Origin: Hyperoplus lanceolatus
Taxonomy: Eukaryota; Chordata; Actinopteri; Uranoscopiformes; Ammodytidae
Assembly: GCA_026929865.2 (NCBI GenBank)
Contig: CM049416.1
Coordinates: 12,973,501-13,037,500, forward strand
Length of the DNA: 64,000 nt
Direction: 5' to 3'
Shown here piece by piece: positions 1 through 11,800 of the stretch. The notes beneath the pieces were generated by a model. The model was not told where the DNA came from. It searched no databases and was given only the letters and a program-made list of their open reading frames with translations. The translations under genes were made by a program, and so were the position numbers. Each line of letters opens with the position of its first letter. Positions within the stretch are counted from its first letter, which is position 1.

Positions 1-2456
1 AGAAGGTGATGATATGTTGGGTGTAGTGTTCACACCCTGGCCACTTCCCTGAAGTGTCTTTTTAAGGTTAACTGTTATCAAATCAGATGCTTTTATGTTT
101 GTTTCATAATTTAGAAGCAACCTAATCAGTATCCGTAAGTGTTTGGCAGCGTTGTGAACTTGTGGCTCTACTAAAATAAACCTTCCCATAATGCCAAGGG
201 TTCATATAGAGTGAGGGAAATTCTCTGAGTAGCTCAGTAACCTCCCATGTGTTATTATGAGATTGTATATCCAAGAGGCCACATTGACAGTACTGCAGCA
301 GAATGTAAATAATGTCATACTGGAAATGGGATGGGGAAGTTAGGTTATCAGTGTGAGTGGAAGTTCCATAAAGTCAGAAATGTATGATCAGTCTCTCTCT
401 CTGTCTTTGCCTGTCCTGCTGCCTTGTCTCTGGCATTCCTTTTTTAATGGTGTCTCTCCTGTTTGTTGATACCCGTATAATGAAGCAACTCTATTATTGT
501 CTTAGTACTATTGATTTTGCCCCCACACTCGCGTGTACTTTGAGTGTGAGTCTTTCCCTCATTCTCTCTTCGCACCGGGCCAGGCCTGGCATTTTGAGCC
601 TCCTTTATTTGACAGCTCCATGCGTTCCTCCTTGGGGTTGAGGAGGAGGTGTTTATGTCCTCCAGAATATCCCTGCCTGCTGTCCATGAGCACTCGCTGT
701 CATGGCCTGTGTTTTACTAGAAATGGTTACTACTGTATACTGATATCTCACATTGAGAAATTGATTCGAGAATCCCTACTTATGGCATACCCATGGACCT
801 ATGAAATGCCATGTTGGTTTCCAGGAGTTGACATTTGTCCATTGTTTTTTTCTTTACTTACCTAGATGACATTAACTGTTGCATTGCCGGATAACTTGCC
901 CACCTCCCTTTTCAAACTGGAGGCCCCCTTGGGAAGTTGTGTAATTTGCTAAACTAGTCAAATGCCATTGGAAACACTATGGTCTTCCCTCTAGGGCTTC
1001 TCTTTCATCCTGCCACTCTTTCTTAATATAGGTGCTGATTTAACTATCATGGCGGTGTGAGTTATTTTGTTTTGGTTTTTCAACACACTTTAAATGGTTG
1101 CCTTCTGGGTTTAAGGCAAACATGCTCCTTTCTGTTTGTCAAAAGTGACGGGAAAGTTCAGAAAGAATAAAGGTATGACTTTATGAGTCAGCCTTCTTAT
1201 TCATTGATTCCCAACCATGGCTACTTTTAAACGCCTGTGGTACTTCTACAGTTGCTATGGGGCATTTTGCAGAGCATCTCAACTAATCAAAAAATAAGAT
1301 TTTGAATTTAAAAGTAAATAAATACAAAAGTTGATTCAGCTGTAACACTTGAACACTACATGTAGAAGTGGTTGAAGAAGTAGATCGCTATAGAGAATGA
1401 ATGTACAGTTTTGTTGTAGTACCAATATCTACGTACTTTCATATAGCTAATAGTATTCAATAAAATCCACTTAAAACCATTTTTAAAAGTACACATTTTG
1501 AGCGTGATGATGGGTGATGTTGACTAGTCAAAAAAGGCTGGGGAGTACAGGTATTCAACAGTTTCTAAAAGTGACTTGGTGCCTCAGACAGATGAACAGG
1601 AGCTCGCGGGCTTGATTTTTGTTGTGGTGACAAACGTAGCACCCAAACCCCCTGCTGCTCCCTCTGTTACGGACCTGTAGCCGTATTAATGATCTCAGAA
1701 GCACATGCGAAGAAACAAATCCTTAATTACATCCACTTTGTAATATGTCGATTCAGTGCTCTACATTCCAAAAACTAAAAGCAGCCTGTGTGCTGTACTC
1801 TGATGAGGGACAAATTACAGTTCCCCCGAGGCACCAACCAAAAGATAGAAGTGGAACAAGCAAATATCAGCTTTGTCCTCGCGACCCCCGGAAGCGCAGT
1901 GGCTTTTGTTTTGTATACATCTCTCACACTTGATGGGCTTAGGACACATTCACACAAGCGTTTTCCCCTCTAAGCCTCGCCGGCTGCAGCTCAACACACA
2001 CACACACAATCGGACAGTGGACAGCTCTCTGAGGTGCTCTAAAATCTCTTAAAACCCAAAGAATTAATGAATAATGTATTATGACAAGCCACTGACATAG
2101 CCCAATAGCCTGCATTAAAAGTACACAAAACGACAAAGCCCATATGAAAACAGGCCTCTGGCAGGTGACATAACCCTTGCTGCATATGACACACAGATTT
2201 CTAGAGTAATACAAGTCCAGACAGGTCTCCAAAGATGCCATTTCAAAGGACAACTAGCTTGCCTTAATTTTGTTAAAGCTCGTCTCATTGGCCATCCTGT
2301 TCCTCAAAGAGCTCAGTCAAGGAGTTTACGAGGTTGAACTTTGTACATTTCTGAAAGTTTGCACTCTACCGAGAAGCCGTAATGTTCTGCACCGTGGGTG
2401 GAAATGCACCTTCCTGCAACACACGTCCCCCCCTTACTGTACACCATGTAAACACA

Positions 2457-2458
<2 letters not shown>

Positions 2459-2526
<68 letters not shown>
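2459..2526. repeat. (AC)n microsatellite, 68 bp
   Basis: An uninterrupted AC dinucleotide tract in nudt4 intron 1. Poly-Thr/His and poly-Val/Cys open frames over it are artefacts. Confidence 0.98.
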
Positions 2527-2529
<3 letters not shown>

Positions 2530-2650
2530 TACCTGTTGTACGGGATGAACATATGTTGTGTGTGGGTCTTTCCTGGACCTGGCTGTTTCATCTCTGTAAA
2601 ATGTGAAACGCTTAATTAACTTCCTCATGCTTGTCATGTGCAGCAGCTAG

Positions 2651-2891
2651 ACACACACACACACACACAAGATGTGTTTTCATCACTTCCAAGGACATTA
2701 CATAGACTTACATTAAATTCCTGGAGACTTGGCCTAACCATAACCAATATTTATCTAACCCCAACCCTAACCCTAAACATATGTTCACCCTAACCTTAAA
2801 GCAAGTTTTCACCTAAAAGTGTCATTATTCTGTTTAAACAGTAAAATGTCCCCACAACATGAGTAACACACACACACACACACACACACAC
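2651..2891. repeat. Interspersed repeat with telomere-like CCTAA units, flanked by (AC)n
   Basis: Two short AC tracts (2651-2669 and 2866-2891) bracket about 200 bp. That stretch contains the words ggagacttgg, several CCCTAA/CCCCAA units around 2757-2800, and tgtccccaca near 2846-2856. From memory this word set marks a repeat scattered through many fish genomes, commonly beside CA tracts. No terminal inverted repeats were seen, so its class is open. Confidence 0.5.
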
Positions 2892-3287
2892 TCACTCAGA
2901 CTGGGATGTTAAAGCATGTGGCTGAGTTAAATGAACGCAGCACGTGTGGGGGGAATACGGCAGCCGACCGGGCGCTCGCTGTGAAGGCCGTCCAGAGCAG
3001 ATTCTCAGGAGGCCTGTGTGAGCGGCGGCCACAATCCCATTAGAGAAAATAAAGCAAAGTTAACGACAGCTGAGTTGGGGTTTAGTGACCTGCTGACTCC
3101 TCTGGCCTATTATTACTGGATATAGTAATCAGATGGGTGACAGTGCAGTGAGTGCACCATATGTTGCACAAGCTGCCTAACACGCTACTCTTGTTGAATA
3201 CATGCATGTATAGGTATATTTCAGAACTGACAGGTGTGAGATTCAGGAATCGTTATAATTATTGTATGTATCGTCTTTTTTTTTATA

Positions 3288-4897
3288 CAGGTCATTCTCA
3301 TATAATTAGCATATTGTGATACAGTTGACTATTTTCCATAATGTAATGATAATAATTGAACTTTCATATATTTTAGATTCATTGCACACCAACTGAAATA
3401 TTTCAGGTCTTTTGTTGTTTTAATACTTATGATTTTGGCATACAGCTCATGAAAACCCCAAATTCCTATCTCAAAAAATTAGCATATCATGAAAAGGTAC
3501 TCTAAACGAGCTCTTAACCTAATCATCTGAATCAACTAATTAACTCTAAACACCTGCAAAAGATTCCTGAGGCTTTTAAAAACTCCCAGCCTGGTTCATT
3601 ACTCAAAACCGCAATCATGGGTAAGACTGCCGACCTGACTGCTGTCCAGAAGGCCATCATTGACACCCTCAAGCAAGAGGGTAAGACACAGAAAGAAATT
3701 TCTGAGCGAATAGGCTGTTCCCAGAGTGCTGTATCAAGGCACCTCAGTGGGAAGTCTGTGGGAAGGAAAAAGTGTGGCAGAAAACGCTGCACAACCAGAA
3801 GAGGTGACCGGATCCTGAGGAGGATTGTGGAGAAGGGTTGATTCCAGACCTTGGGGGACCTGCGGAAGCAGTGGACTGAGTCTGGAGTAGAAGCATCCAG
3901 AGCCACCGTGCACAGGCGTGTGCAGGAAATGGGCTACAGGTGCCGCATTCCCCAGGTCAAGCCACTTTTGAACCAGAAACAGCGCCAGAAGCGCCTGACC
4001 TGGGCTACGGAGAAGCAGCACTGGACTGTTGCTCAGTGGTCCAAAGTACTTTTTTCGGATGAAAGCAAATTTTGCATGTCATTCGGAAATCAAGGTGCCA
4101 GAGACTGGAGGAAGACTGGGGAGAAGGAAATGCCAAAATGCCTGAAGTCCAGTGTCAAGTACCCACAGTCAGTGATGGTCTGGGGTGCCATGTCAGCTGC
4201 TGGTGTTGGCCCACTGTGTTTAATCAAAGGCAGGGTCAATGCAGCTAGCTATCAGGAGATTTTGGAGCACTTCATGCTTCCATCTGCTGAAAAGCTTTAT
4301 GGAGATGAAGATTTAATTTTTCAACAAGACCTGGCACCTGCTCACAGTGCCTAAACCACTGGTAAATGGTTTACTGACCATGGTATTACTGTGCTCAATT
4401 GGCCTGCCAACTCTCCTGACCTGAACCCCATAGAGAATCTGTGGGATATTGTGAAGAGGAAGTTGGGAGACACCAGACCCAACACTGTGGATGAGCTTAA
4501 GGCCGCTATCGAAGCATCCTGGGCCTCCATTACACCTCAGCAGTGCCACAGGCTGATTGCCTCCATGCCACGCCGCATTGAAGCAGTCATTTCTGCGAAA
4601 GGATTCCCGACCAAGTATTGAGTGCATAACTGAACATAATTATTTGAAGGTTGACTTTTTTGTATTAAAAACACTTTTCTTTTATTGGTCGGATGAAATA
4701 TGCTAATTTTTTGAGATAGGGATTTTTGGTTTTTCTTTACTTTTTTGCCAAAATCATCAATATTAAAACAATAAAAGGCTTGAACTACTTCAGTTGTGTG
4801 TAATGAATCTAAAATATATGAAAGTGTAATGTTTATCAATACATTACAGAAAATATTGAACTTTATCACAATATGCTAATTATATGAGAAGGACCTG
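3288..4897 (+). mobile_element. Tc1-like DNA transposon, full length, 1610 bp
   Basis: The ends are inverted repeats starting CAGGTC(A/C)TTCTCATA and continuing through ATTAGCATATTGTGAT. The insertion is flanked by the TA dinucleotide expected for Tc1/mariner (3286-3287 and 4898-4899). An inner repeat of the end sequence (ttagcatatcatg near 3480-3492; tatgctaattttttgag near 4699-4715) gives the IR/DR arrangement of Tc1 elements with roughly 200-bp ends. A single transposase frame sits between the ends. The element is in the sense orientation in nudt4 intron 1. Both ends are preserved, so the copy is structurally complete although its transposase is broken. Confidence 0.93.
3617..4621 (+). pseudogene. 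Tc1-like transposase with two nonsense codons
   Basis: One frame runs from ATG 3617 to TGA 4619-4621. In-frame stops are at 3839-3841 and 4352-4354 and there is no frameshift. The N-terminal part has the paired-like helix-turn-helix (QKEISERIGCSQSAVSRHL), and the second half carries the DDE catalytic core: LFSDESKF (first Asp), FQQDLAPAH (second Asp) and PDLNPIENLW (Glu), spaced as in DD34E Tc1 enzymes. Both stops could each come from a single base change (Arg-type and Lys-type codons). The family's usual length is about 340 aa, which matches the span. The copy as read cannot make a full enzyme. Confidence 0.92.
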
Positions 4898-5747
4898 TAC
4901 AATCACAAACTTGAATACGGAATAATAAACAAACGAAAATGGGTTAATGTTTACAGCAGGTGGGCTTGTGTGTGTGTGTGTGTGTGTGTTGCTATATGGA
5001 TACTTCCAGGAACTGCAGACACGGGCACATCTGATCCACGCATATATAGGTACACTCACTGCAACCGTAGTGTAATTCAAGCCCTGCAGGCCACTCATGG
5101 AAGCGCCGACAGAACTCGAGTGGCCAATGCTTGGTTTACACGCATTGTTTTGCTCGGGGTCATGTTGTGTCAGAAACACGCTTCGGCACTGATTGAACTT
5201 CATAATTTTCTTTTTCCACTTTTCAGCTTTCTATGTCACTCAAACTACCGATGCCCAGGGCTTGTGTAGGACAATAAACAAACATTTGGAATTATCAATT
5301 GTATATTTAAATGGAGTTAAGTCCCATCATTGAGGGAGTTTCATTCTCACATATTCCAATAATTCCACGCATGTGTTGTATTTCATATGTAGAAAGCTAA
5401 AAGGCCTGTGTTGTTGTACTTCGGGTCCTCTCAAGCAGCAAGAGAGAATAAATAGCAGAGGCAGCATAAAGGTCAAGGATCATGTCGCATGCGAAGAAGT
5501 CCTCAGTATTAATGTGACGGACAAAGTCAAGGCCACCAAATGGAGGGAAAGAAGTAAGACCAATACAAATGTTTAGGCCTATACTTTTGAGTGCAAAAAT
5601 TAAATAAATCCCATTATATGTATTTTAGAATTCAAGGGTATTTTGAGAAAGACTTCATACATATGAAGACATTCATTCCTTAATCTAACAGTTAGGAATT
5701 GACACATGGTACAAGTTTTTAAGAATTGTATTATTATCTTTTTGCAG
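4898..5747. other. nudt4 intron 1, 3' part; short (TG)n
   Basis: Non-coding DNA between the Tc1 element and nudt4 exon 2. It has a short TG tract at 4967-4989 and ends in the acceptor tract ttattatctttttgcag at 5731-5747. Nothing else was recognised. Confidence 0.6.
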
Positions 5748-5858
5748 GTGTTGCTGGTCAGTAGCAGTCGGCATCCGGAGCAGTGGATCGTCCCCGGGGG
5801 AGGAATGGAGCCCGAAGAGGAGCCGTGTGGTGCCGCAGTGCGAGAGGTCTTTGAGGAG
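5748..5858 (+). CDS. nudt4: nudt4 exon 2
   Basis: 37 codons, VLLVSSSRHP to VREVFEE, holding most of the Nudix box. The acceptor is tttttgcag and the donor is GAGGAG|gtgaat. Phase 0 at both ends. The open frame reads 33 bases past the donor before a stop, so frame alone would overextend it. Confidence 0.95.
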
Positions 5859-8399
5859 GTGAATGAACAGAAGAATAGATATTTGTTTTAATAACCACAT
5901 GCGTTGAATCTCTTTCTTTCTCTGAAACACCCCATTCCGCTTAAATGAAAGGATACTGAAAACACAATAATATATTAGTTAATTTTTTTTATAGGGAGTG
6001 ACTTGGCGTTTTCTAGATCAGTGCTTGCGATATTTGAGATATTGTGGGGTTGCCGACGTCTTAAATACGCATCTGTGCATCCTTGGGGTTAGAAGACTCT
6101 CTCACATGCTTATCCATTATCAGTAAAAATCCTCTCTGACCAGAAGTAGCATAGTTCATACAATACGCGCGCTAAAGGGCTACATTTTCCAAAGGCCCCG
6201 GTGTCAGTAACTGTGTGACTGAGGAGTCTGCTGGTATTCCGGAGGTCCTCACTGGTTGAGAACCTTGTGTTCTCAGACACGTCAGCGGGCTAAACTTGGC
6301 TGTGTACTGGATTCCTGTACATTCACAGAACTGCTGGACACATCGGCGGGACATGGTGACACTTGTGAAGAATGCTGAGCAGGGAACTGGAGAGGGGGGG
6401 AAAGGACAGAAGTCATATGTCTTGACAGTCATTTGATTCCTGTGAAGTACAGCCCAGTGAATGAAGCACTTGCTAAGTGCCTTGAAAGTGACAATTACAT
6501 TTCGGTAATAACACCATTTTAGGATTGTTGCCATTTTTCCCCCCAAGTGAACAGACCTTGTTAATGATTGATAATGACGGCTATTCTTAGAATTACTGAA
6601 AGTCCAGCTACAATTATGTCCTTAAGAACTCCCTAAATACGTTATATCATCCAACCTGTCTTAAAAATCATTTCACTAAGGACCAAAATGAACTCCAAAA
6701 ATATCTCAGTCTGGGTGCAGGGATTTGATCTGAATGTTTTGGCATTTGGGTGATTGTTCGTCAAGCTTTTCTGTACCAAAACAAAGCATTGAAGGCTACA
6801 GCTGAGTGCAGCACATGTAGGCGGAACCGATGTTCTTAAAAACACTGAAACGTAATACACAATACCCATTGTTTTGACAGTGTTTCCACCCTCTATTCAT
6901 CCGTGTGACTAATTGTGTTATGTTTAAAAAGAAAAAAATCACACAAAGAAGTGACCCATGCTGTTTTTTTTCTTTTAACCTAAAACGTTCTTTCTTAATT
7001 TATTCTTCAGGCTGGCGTAAAAGGCAAACTGGGACGCCTGCTTGGTGTATTTGAGGTAGGCTTTTAAAGCTTCATCTTACTCAAGCAGTTTTATTATGCA
7101 TAGCTAAGTGCAATTGCAAGGGTAAAGGATGCACAACCAAGTATCATTTCTGACCTTTTGTAACCAATTAGAATGCAATATGGTGCATTGGCACAGTCCA
7201 GTGACAGGTGTAAAGACCATCTATCACTAGTTTTTATGGTTTTGTGTCATTCAATATTAAGCGTCCCTTTCCTTCTGATCCATAAAGCAAAACCAGGATC
7301 GGAAGCACCGGACGTATGTGTACGTGCTGACTGTCACAGAAACACTAGAAGCCTGGGAAGACTCCGTCAACATAGGTACGGTTTCTCTCTTCTACTTCTG
7401 CTGCATTCTATTCATTTATGTGACTGCCAGTATAGTCTATGGAGGGGTATGCAGTGACAACATGGGCCTACAAATCTAGTCCACAGATCTTAGTTGCAGT
7501 ATATTCTCCCAGCTGACAGTAGCCTGGGCACGAGTATCAGGCCTTACTTTAAACCAGTGTCGAGTGGGGAACATCTTGTACCTGTTTATCTGGGTTAAGT
7601 AAGTGCATGCACATTTGTAGGGATACATGTCTTGTTTTGATGTGCAAAATGCACCCATACAAGATGCAGTATCTGCCTTCACATTGCCTCAAGTTAACCT
7701 TGCTAACCAGACAATCCAATCAGCTGAGAATAACATTTAAATACACACCGCCTGTGGTGTAATTAAATCTCTTAAAATCTTATCATAATATTCATATATT
7801 TTGAGATACTGAATTTTTTTCAATTACATGATCTGTGATCCATAATCATCAAAAATGAGAACAAAAGAAAGAACTGACATATTTCACTTTGTGTAATGAA
7901 TCTACAATATGACCAGTTTCACTTTTTGAATAGAGATTCAAATGTAGATGTGAGAGCTTCCTTTTTTAAAGATTTTTGAAGAATGGCTTTGATACAGTGA
8001 TATCAACAATATCAAAAAATAAAAATAAATTGCTGTATGAATAAATTCCGTATAATAATAACTGATAGAATGTTTATCTTACACCGCTTTAAAAATTTGC
8101 AATTCATGTGGGAGGGTGAAAAAAATGTGGTGCTTTCCTTTTTTGAAGTCAGACATTGTGCTCTGTCTCCCTCTGCAGGCCGTAAGCGGGAGTGGTTCAC
8201 GGTGGACGAGGCCATCAAAGTGCTGCAGAGCCACAAACCTGTCCACGCCGAGTACCTGAGGAGGCTTCAACTCAACTGCTCGCCCACCAACGGGAACTCC
8301 ATCCTTCCTAGCCCGCCGCCTAACGACAACTACCCCCACTACAGCGCTACGGCAACTACGCCATCGACGGGCAGCGTTTTGGGCACCTCCTGTAGATAG
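5748..8399 (+). CDS. nudt4: Nudt4, diphosphoinositol polyphosphate phosphohydrolase (5' end outside window)
   Basis: Exons 5748-5858, 7011-7055, 7288-7375 and 8179-8399 join in frame to 154 codons plus TAG. The family (DIPP, Nudix) removes the beta-phosphate of inositol pyrophosphates such as PP-InsP5 and InsP8 and also cleaves diadenosine polyphosphates in the cytosol. Visible here are the strand IVPGGGMEPEEEP, the Nudix box G-x5-E-x7-REVFEEAGV (split by intron 2 between EE and AGV), GKLGRLLGVFE, the strand HRTYVYVLTVTE, and REWFTVDEAIKVLQSHKPVHAEYL. The tail LNCSPTNGNS resembles human NUDT4 (GCSPANGNS) more than NUDT3, hence the symbol. The fish paralogue (a or b) cannot be decided. About 30 N-terminal residues are missing because exon 1 is upstream. 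Human NUDT4 has 180 residues. No disabling change was seen. Confidence 0.94.
5859..7010. other. nudt4 intron 2
   Basis: 1.15 kb without recognisable coding or repeat content. It ends in the pyrimidine tract and acceptor tattcttcag at 7001-7010. The 124-aa minus-strand open frame at 6172-6546 has no recognised domain and is treated as chance. Confidence 0.6.
7011..7055 (+). CDS. nudt4: nudt4 exon 3 (45-bp microexon)
   Basis: 15 codons, AGVKGKLGRLLGVFE. It completes the Nudix box (AGV) and carries the GKLGRLLG loop typical of DIPP proteins. The acceptor is ttcttcag and the donor GAG|gtaggc. It is phase 0 at both ends, so skipping it would keep frame but remove the end of the catalytic helix. 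Confidence 0.95.
7288..7375 (+). CDS. nudt4: nudt4 exon 4
   Basis: QNQDRKHRTYVYVLTVTE then TLEAWEDSVNI and the first base of a Gly codon. The acceptor is ccataaag and the donor ATAG|gtacgg. The pyrimidine tract (ccctttccttctgatc) lies a little upstream. Confidence 0.94.
7376..8178. other. nudt4 intron 4
   Basis: Non-coding. It includes a probable Tc1/mariner remnant at about 7780-8025 and ends at the acceptor ccctctgcag. Confidence 0.6.
7780..8025. mobile_element. Decayed Tc1/mariner-type terminal fragment
   Basis: Words such as ttttgagatactgaattttt, tcactttgtgtaatgaatct and gtttcactttttgaat resemble the non-coding ends of fish Tc1-like elements, and the nearby 3288-4897 copy shares the 'gtaatgaatct' region. 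No paired end or transposase segment was found, so this is a remnant at best. Confidence 0.4.
8179..8399 (+). CDS. nudt4: nudt4 exon 5 (C-terminal coding exon)
   Basis: Starts with the last two bases of the split Gly codon, then RKREWFTVDEAIKVLQ, HKPVHAEYLRRLQ and a low-complexity tail ending GTSCR and TAG at 8397-8399. The Pro/Asn/Thr-rich tail is the part that differs between DIPP paralogues. Confidence 0.95.
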
Positions 8400-8890
8400 G
8401 ACTGCTGCACTCAAACCCTCGTGTCCTGTCCAAACCTTGGGACAGCTCACTTGAAAGTCTGTACAGTCTTGCATGAATCTAAATGACTTTTTTCATGAGT
8501 TCCGGCTCTCCTGTTATGTATACATTTCTACTAGTCTTAGCTGCAGGACAGACCAAAGCCAATCGCCAGAAACTTGCTGTTAAAAAAGACTCGGAGCAGG
8601 AGATGAAATCTGGCAGGGGAGAAAAAAACGGTGGATTTAAAATATCTCACAAACACGTTTTTCTTTTGCTGGCGACAACAACCAGACGAGATGAGCAGGA
8701 GCTTGGCAAGAGGAAAAGCTACAGCAGCAGACTCTGCCGGTGTCGTCAATGACCCTGGCGAACGAATGCCTTACAGAAAACTTTGTATGAAAGTTATATT
8801 TGGGTCGTTTTATTTCACCGACGGTCTTTTTTTTTTTTTGCCGGGATGGATATGCTTTCTAGTCAATAAAAGAGTAACTGACCCCAGAGC
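8400..8890 (+). other. nudt4: nudt4 3' UTR with candidate poly(A) signal
   Basis: AATAAA at 8865-8870 lies 466 bases after the stop. Further AATAAA hexamers at 9708-9713 and 10315-10320 could support longer transcripts, so the true 3' end is not fixed by sequence alone. Confidence 0.5.
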
Positions 8891-11800
8891 ACGTCCATGT
8901 TAGGAATGTTTCCTTAATAATTTTGATAATGTCTTCGTCGCCAACCCATGATGACAACCGCGTATATACAATTCTACTACATGGAATCCCCCTCTGTTGC
9001 ATTCTAATGTTAAGTCCGATTTTCTTTAACACCATGTCAATGTTAATTATTAACATTTCTCTTTTGGTTTTCAGCCCGAATTGATAAAGTCACCTTTAAA
9101 ATCTCCTTTCATAAAAAAAGACTGTGGCTTTAAGATAAAAGTAATTCAAATGTAAATATTTGAAATGGTGCATATTAATAAAAATAACAGAAATGTCTTT
9201 TGACCCTAAATAGCAGTATCGAAGGTGTTAGAAGTACTAACCCACAGGGCGGCTGCAAGTGCGTTGACACCTTAGTAAACTGGAATCATGGCATAGTAAA
9301 TCCTTTTAACATGCCACTTGCTAGTTAAACTTCAGCCAATGCCTCAAAAACTGCTAAGTCTGCTAACCTTGACCGATCCAACAAACCCTATCTGTTGTCT
9401 GTTTGAAGCCACATACCTTTCATCAGAGCTCACCGTTTCCCATGTTCTCAAACTAAAGGTATTTAATGGTGTATTTTACATCATCGCCTTAGGTACTAGG
9501 TGCTGCAAGGATCAACTGAATTTATTTTCAACTTATTCTTCAAATCATTTGTACATTTTCACCCTAACCCGAAACGTATTTTTTTTTTTATTATTGCAGT
9601 TTTAATATGAATATTTTAATATTTCTTTCTGTTTTTTGGTTGCTCCCTAAACATGCAGTCTAAAGTCTTTGGGTCAAATCCACATCCATCATTCTCTCTC
9701 ATATGTCAATAAAAGACCACAACAACGTTCCTTTTGAAGGCAAACATCCAAAGAATTAAAATGGCTCAAATTAGCAGATGTTCACTCTCTGCCCGTGTAA
9801 CCATTCTCACAGCAAAGAGACGCCCACTCACTCCTGTGTTGACAGCTGAATGACGACTAGTAACCATACAGAGATTTTCTTTTGTAAATAGCTTTGAAGA
9901 GAAACATTGAACATGTGTTTTTAAACTGAATGAACCTGTAAAAAAAATTGTCTCTTAATATTTTATATATTTTTTAACGGTGTATAAATGGCAGGAAAAA
10001 AGAAACGTCTAGATAAAAACCCGCTGAGTACAGTGTGTACAATCTATTTGTATTGATGACGATGTGCCACAAAGGATTAAGTATATGAAGGTTATGGTTG
10101 GTTGGTGTCCTAGTTTGAAATAGAGATGGTTGAAGTAATGTGTGATTTGGTGAAATCAAGTGTGTTGGTCCAGCGTGGCGTTTCATAACAAGATGGTGCA
10201 AAATGATGAGGATAGCATTTAACTTTAGTGTTATTGGCAAGAACAAAACTAAACAATTACAGAATTTATCTTTTTATTTAATTTTTTTTTACAAAATATA
10301 GTAAGCATCTTGCTAATAAACTTGTATGTGCATTAATACATACAGTATTGATCTAAATTGGGTTTGTATAACTTCTTAGTGTGGGGGGCATTTAAAAAAA
10401 TAAAAGGCAGGACCGTAACAATCAAATGAATGTTTTGAAGGCTTTGGTTTTAATTGATCATTTATTTCCAAAGACAAGTGTTGCAGGCGGTACAACTCCT
10501 ACATTCAGTTCTCCCATATGACCCAAGCGTGGTTATTATTTGCAGACATATAAACCTTGATATGTCATTTCAGCCATCATCAACTCTCAGCCTCGTTTGG
10601 TGGGTAAAGTAAGTGACTCCAACCACCTCAAACCTCTGTTTGTGTGTAACTGTATTATTGGTTGGTGAATGTGAAAAATAATGTGCCAAACTGAAAAATG
10701 TGTATGGTGTTCAGATGGGGAAAAATTAAAAATTCACATATCTTATAGGCCAAAATATTTGTTGAAGAAAAAAAAAACTAAAACATTTGTTTGATGAAAC
10801 TAATGTAATTGCAGAATATAATCATTTATTAATGTGAAAAAAGTGTGTTTTCAGAGATTGACAGCATTGTTGAAATGACAACTAATGAACCACGGTCACC
10901 CCATGCTGTTTTTAAAATCCACTGAGCATATGACTATCTCAGCCAATCAATCCAAATAACAGAAATTTAACTTCAGCAGCTCAGCGTCCCCGTGAATCAT
11001 CTTCCTCCATTTCCAAAACCTTGTGTTTGATGCTTTGGGTCTATGTTGATCTGTGAATGATCCCTGTTTGGGTTAATCATGACTGTAGAGATAAGAATCC
11101 TACAAACAAAACAGTGTATGTGTGACAAAGATGTGACACTGCCTTGACACACTAAATGTTGAAGTTACTGTATGTGGATTGGGGACAGCTTGATTGTTAG
11201 CCGAACATGCTGTAATGTCATGTGGATGTACTCGGAAGAATTGTAAATCAAAAGCAAGCGGAAGATTTGCCAACGGTTTTTTTGTCATGAATATTATGCG
11301 CGGAAAAGTTCAATGTGAAGGACGGTTTAAAGGGTTGGACTGGAAGGATTGTTTTTGAGAAAAGATTGTATTAAAGGGGAATAATGTTATTGTAACTGTT
11401 GTTGAATTTTCATTTATTTAAAATGGCAACATCAACACTGGCTATGAGGCAAAAGGTCAAGGTTTAGATTTTTTTCTAAATTATTCAGTGGCTTTCTATT
11501 TTAGACACAACAACAACAAACAAAACAGCAGCAAATGGGCCATAATCTCAAAAGAAAAAGAAAAGCTTTGAAGATTAAGTGTTTTAATAATTTTGAAGTC
11601 ATGACTAGATTAACCTGCTTCAGGGCCCCGGGGGTAAAAATGTGAGCCGTTTTACCCCATTTCCAGCAGGGATTAGCATCTGTAGCTTTACTCGATTATT
11701 GGCTGACTTTTTTTTTGGGTTAGACAGTTTGCACAATATCGGATGACAGAAGCTGTAAAACTACATTTTAGCTCTGGGACCAGATTTAAGACCAGACACT

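Larger units (their letters stand above)
1..3285. other. nudt4 intron 1, 5' part (non-coding)
   Basis: No exon could be recognised here. The first coding exon of nudt4, which should encode about 30 residues ahead of the VLLVSSSR stretch, was looked for and not found, so it should lie upstream of the window. The interval holds AT-rich single-copy-looking DNA and, from 2459 on, CA microsatellites and an interspersed repeat. Short open frames here (e.g. 384-641, 1745-1933, 1939-2253) have no recognisable domain and conflict with one another. Confidence 0.6.

Noticed and set aside
2757..2800. Interstitial telomere repeat (CCCTAA units)
   Set aside because: Only a few imperfect units occur inside a longer interspersed repeat; not a telomeric array.
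2459..2891. CRISPR-like regular repeats
   Set aside because: They are dinucleotide microsatellites without unique spacers, in a vertebrate genome.
1..5747. Search for nudt4 exon 1
   Set aside because: No segment with a start codon, the DIPP N-terminal pattern and a donor in matching phase was found.
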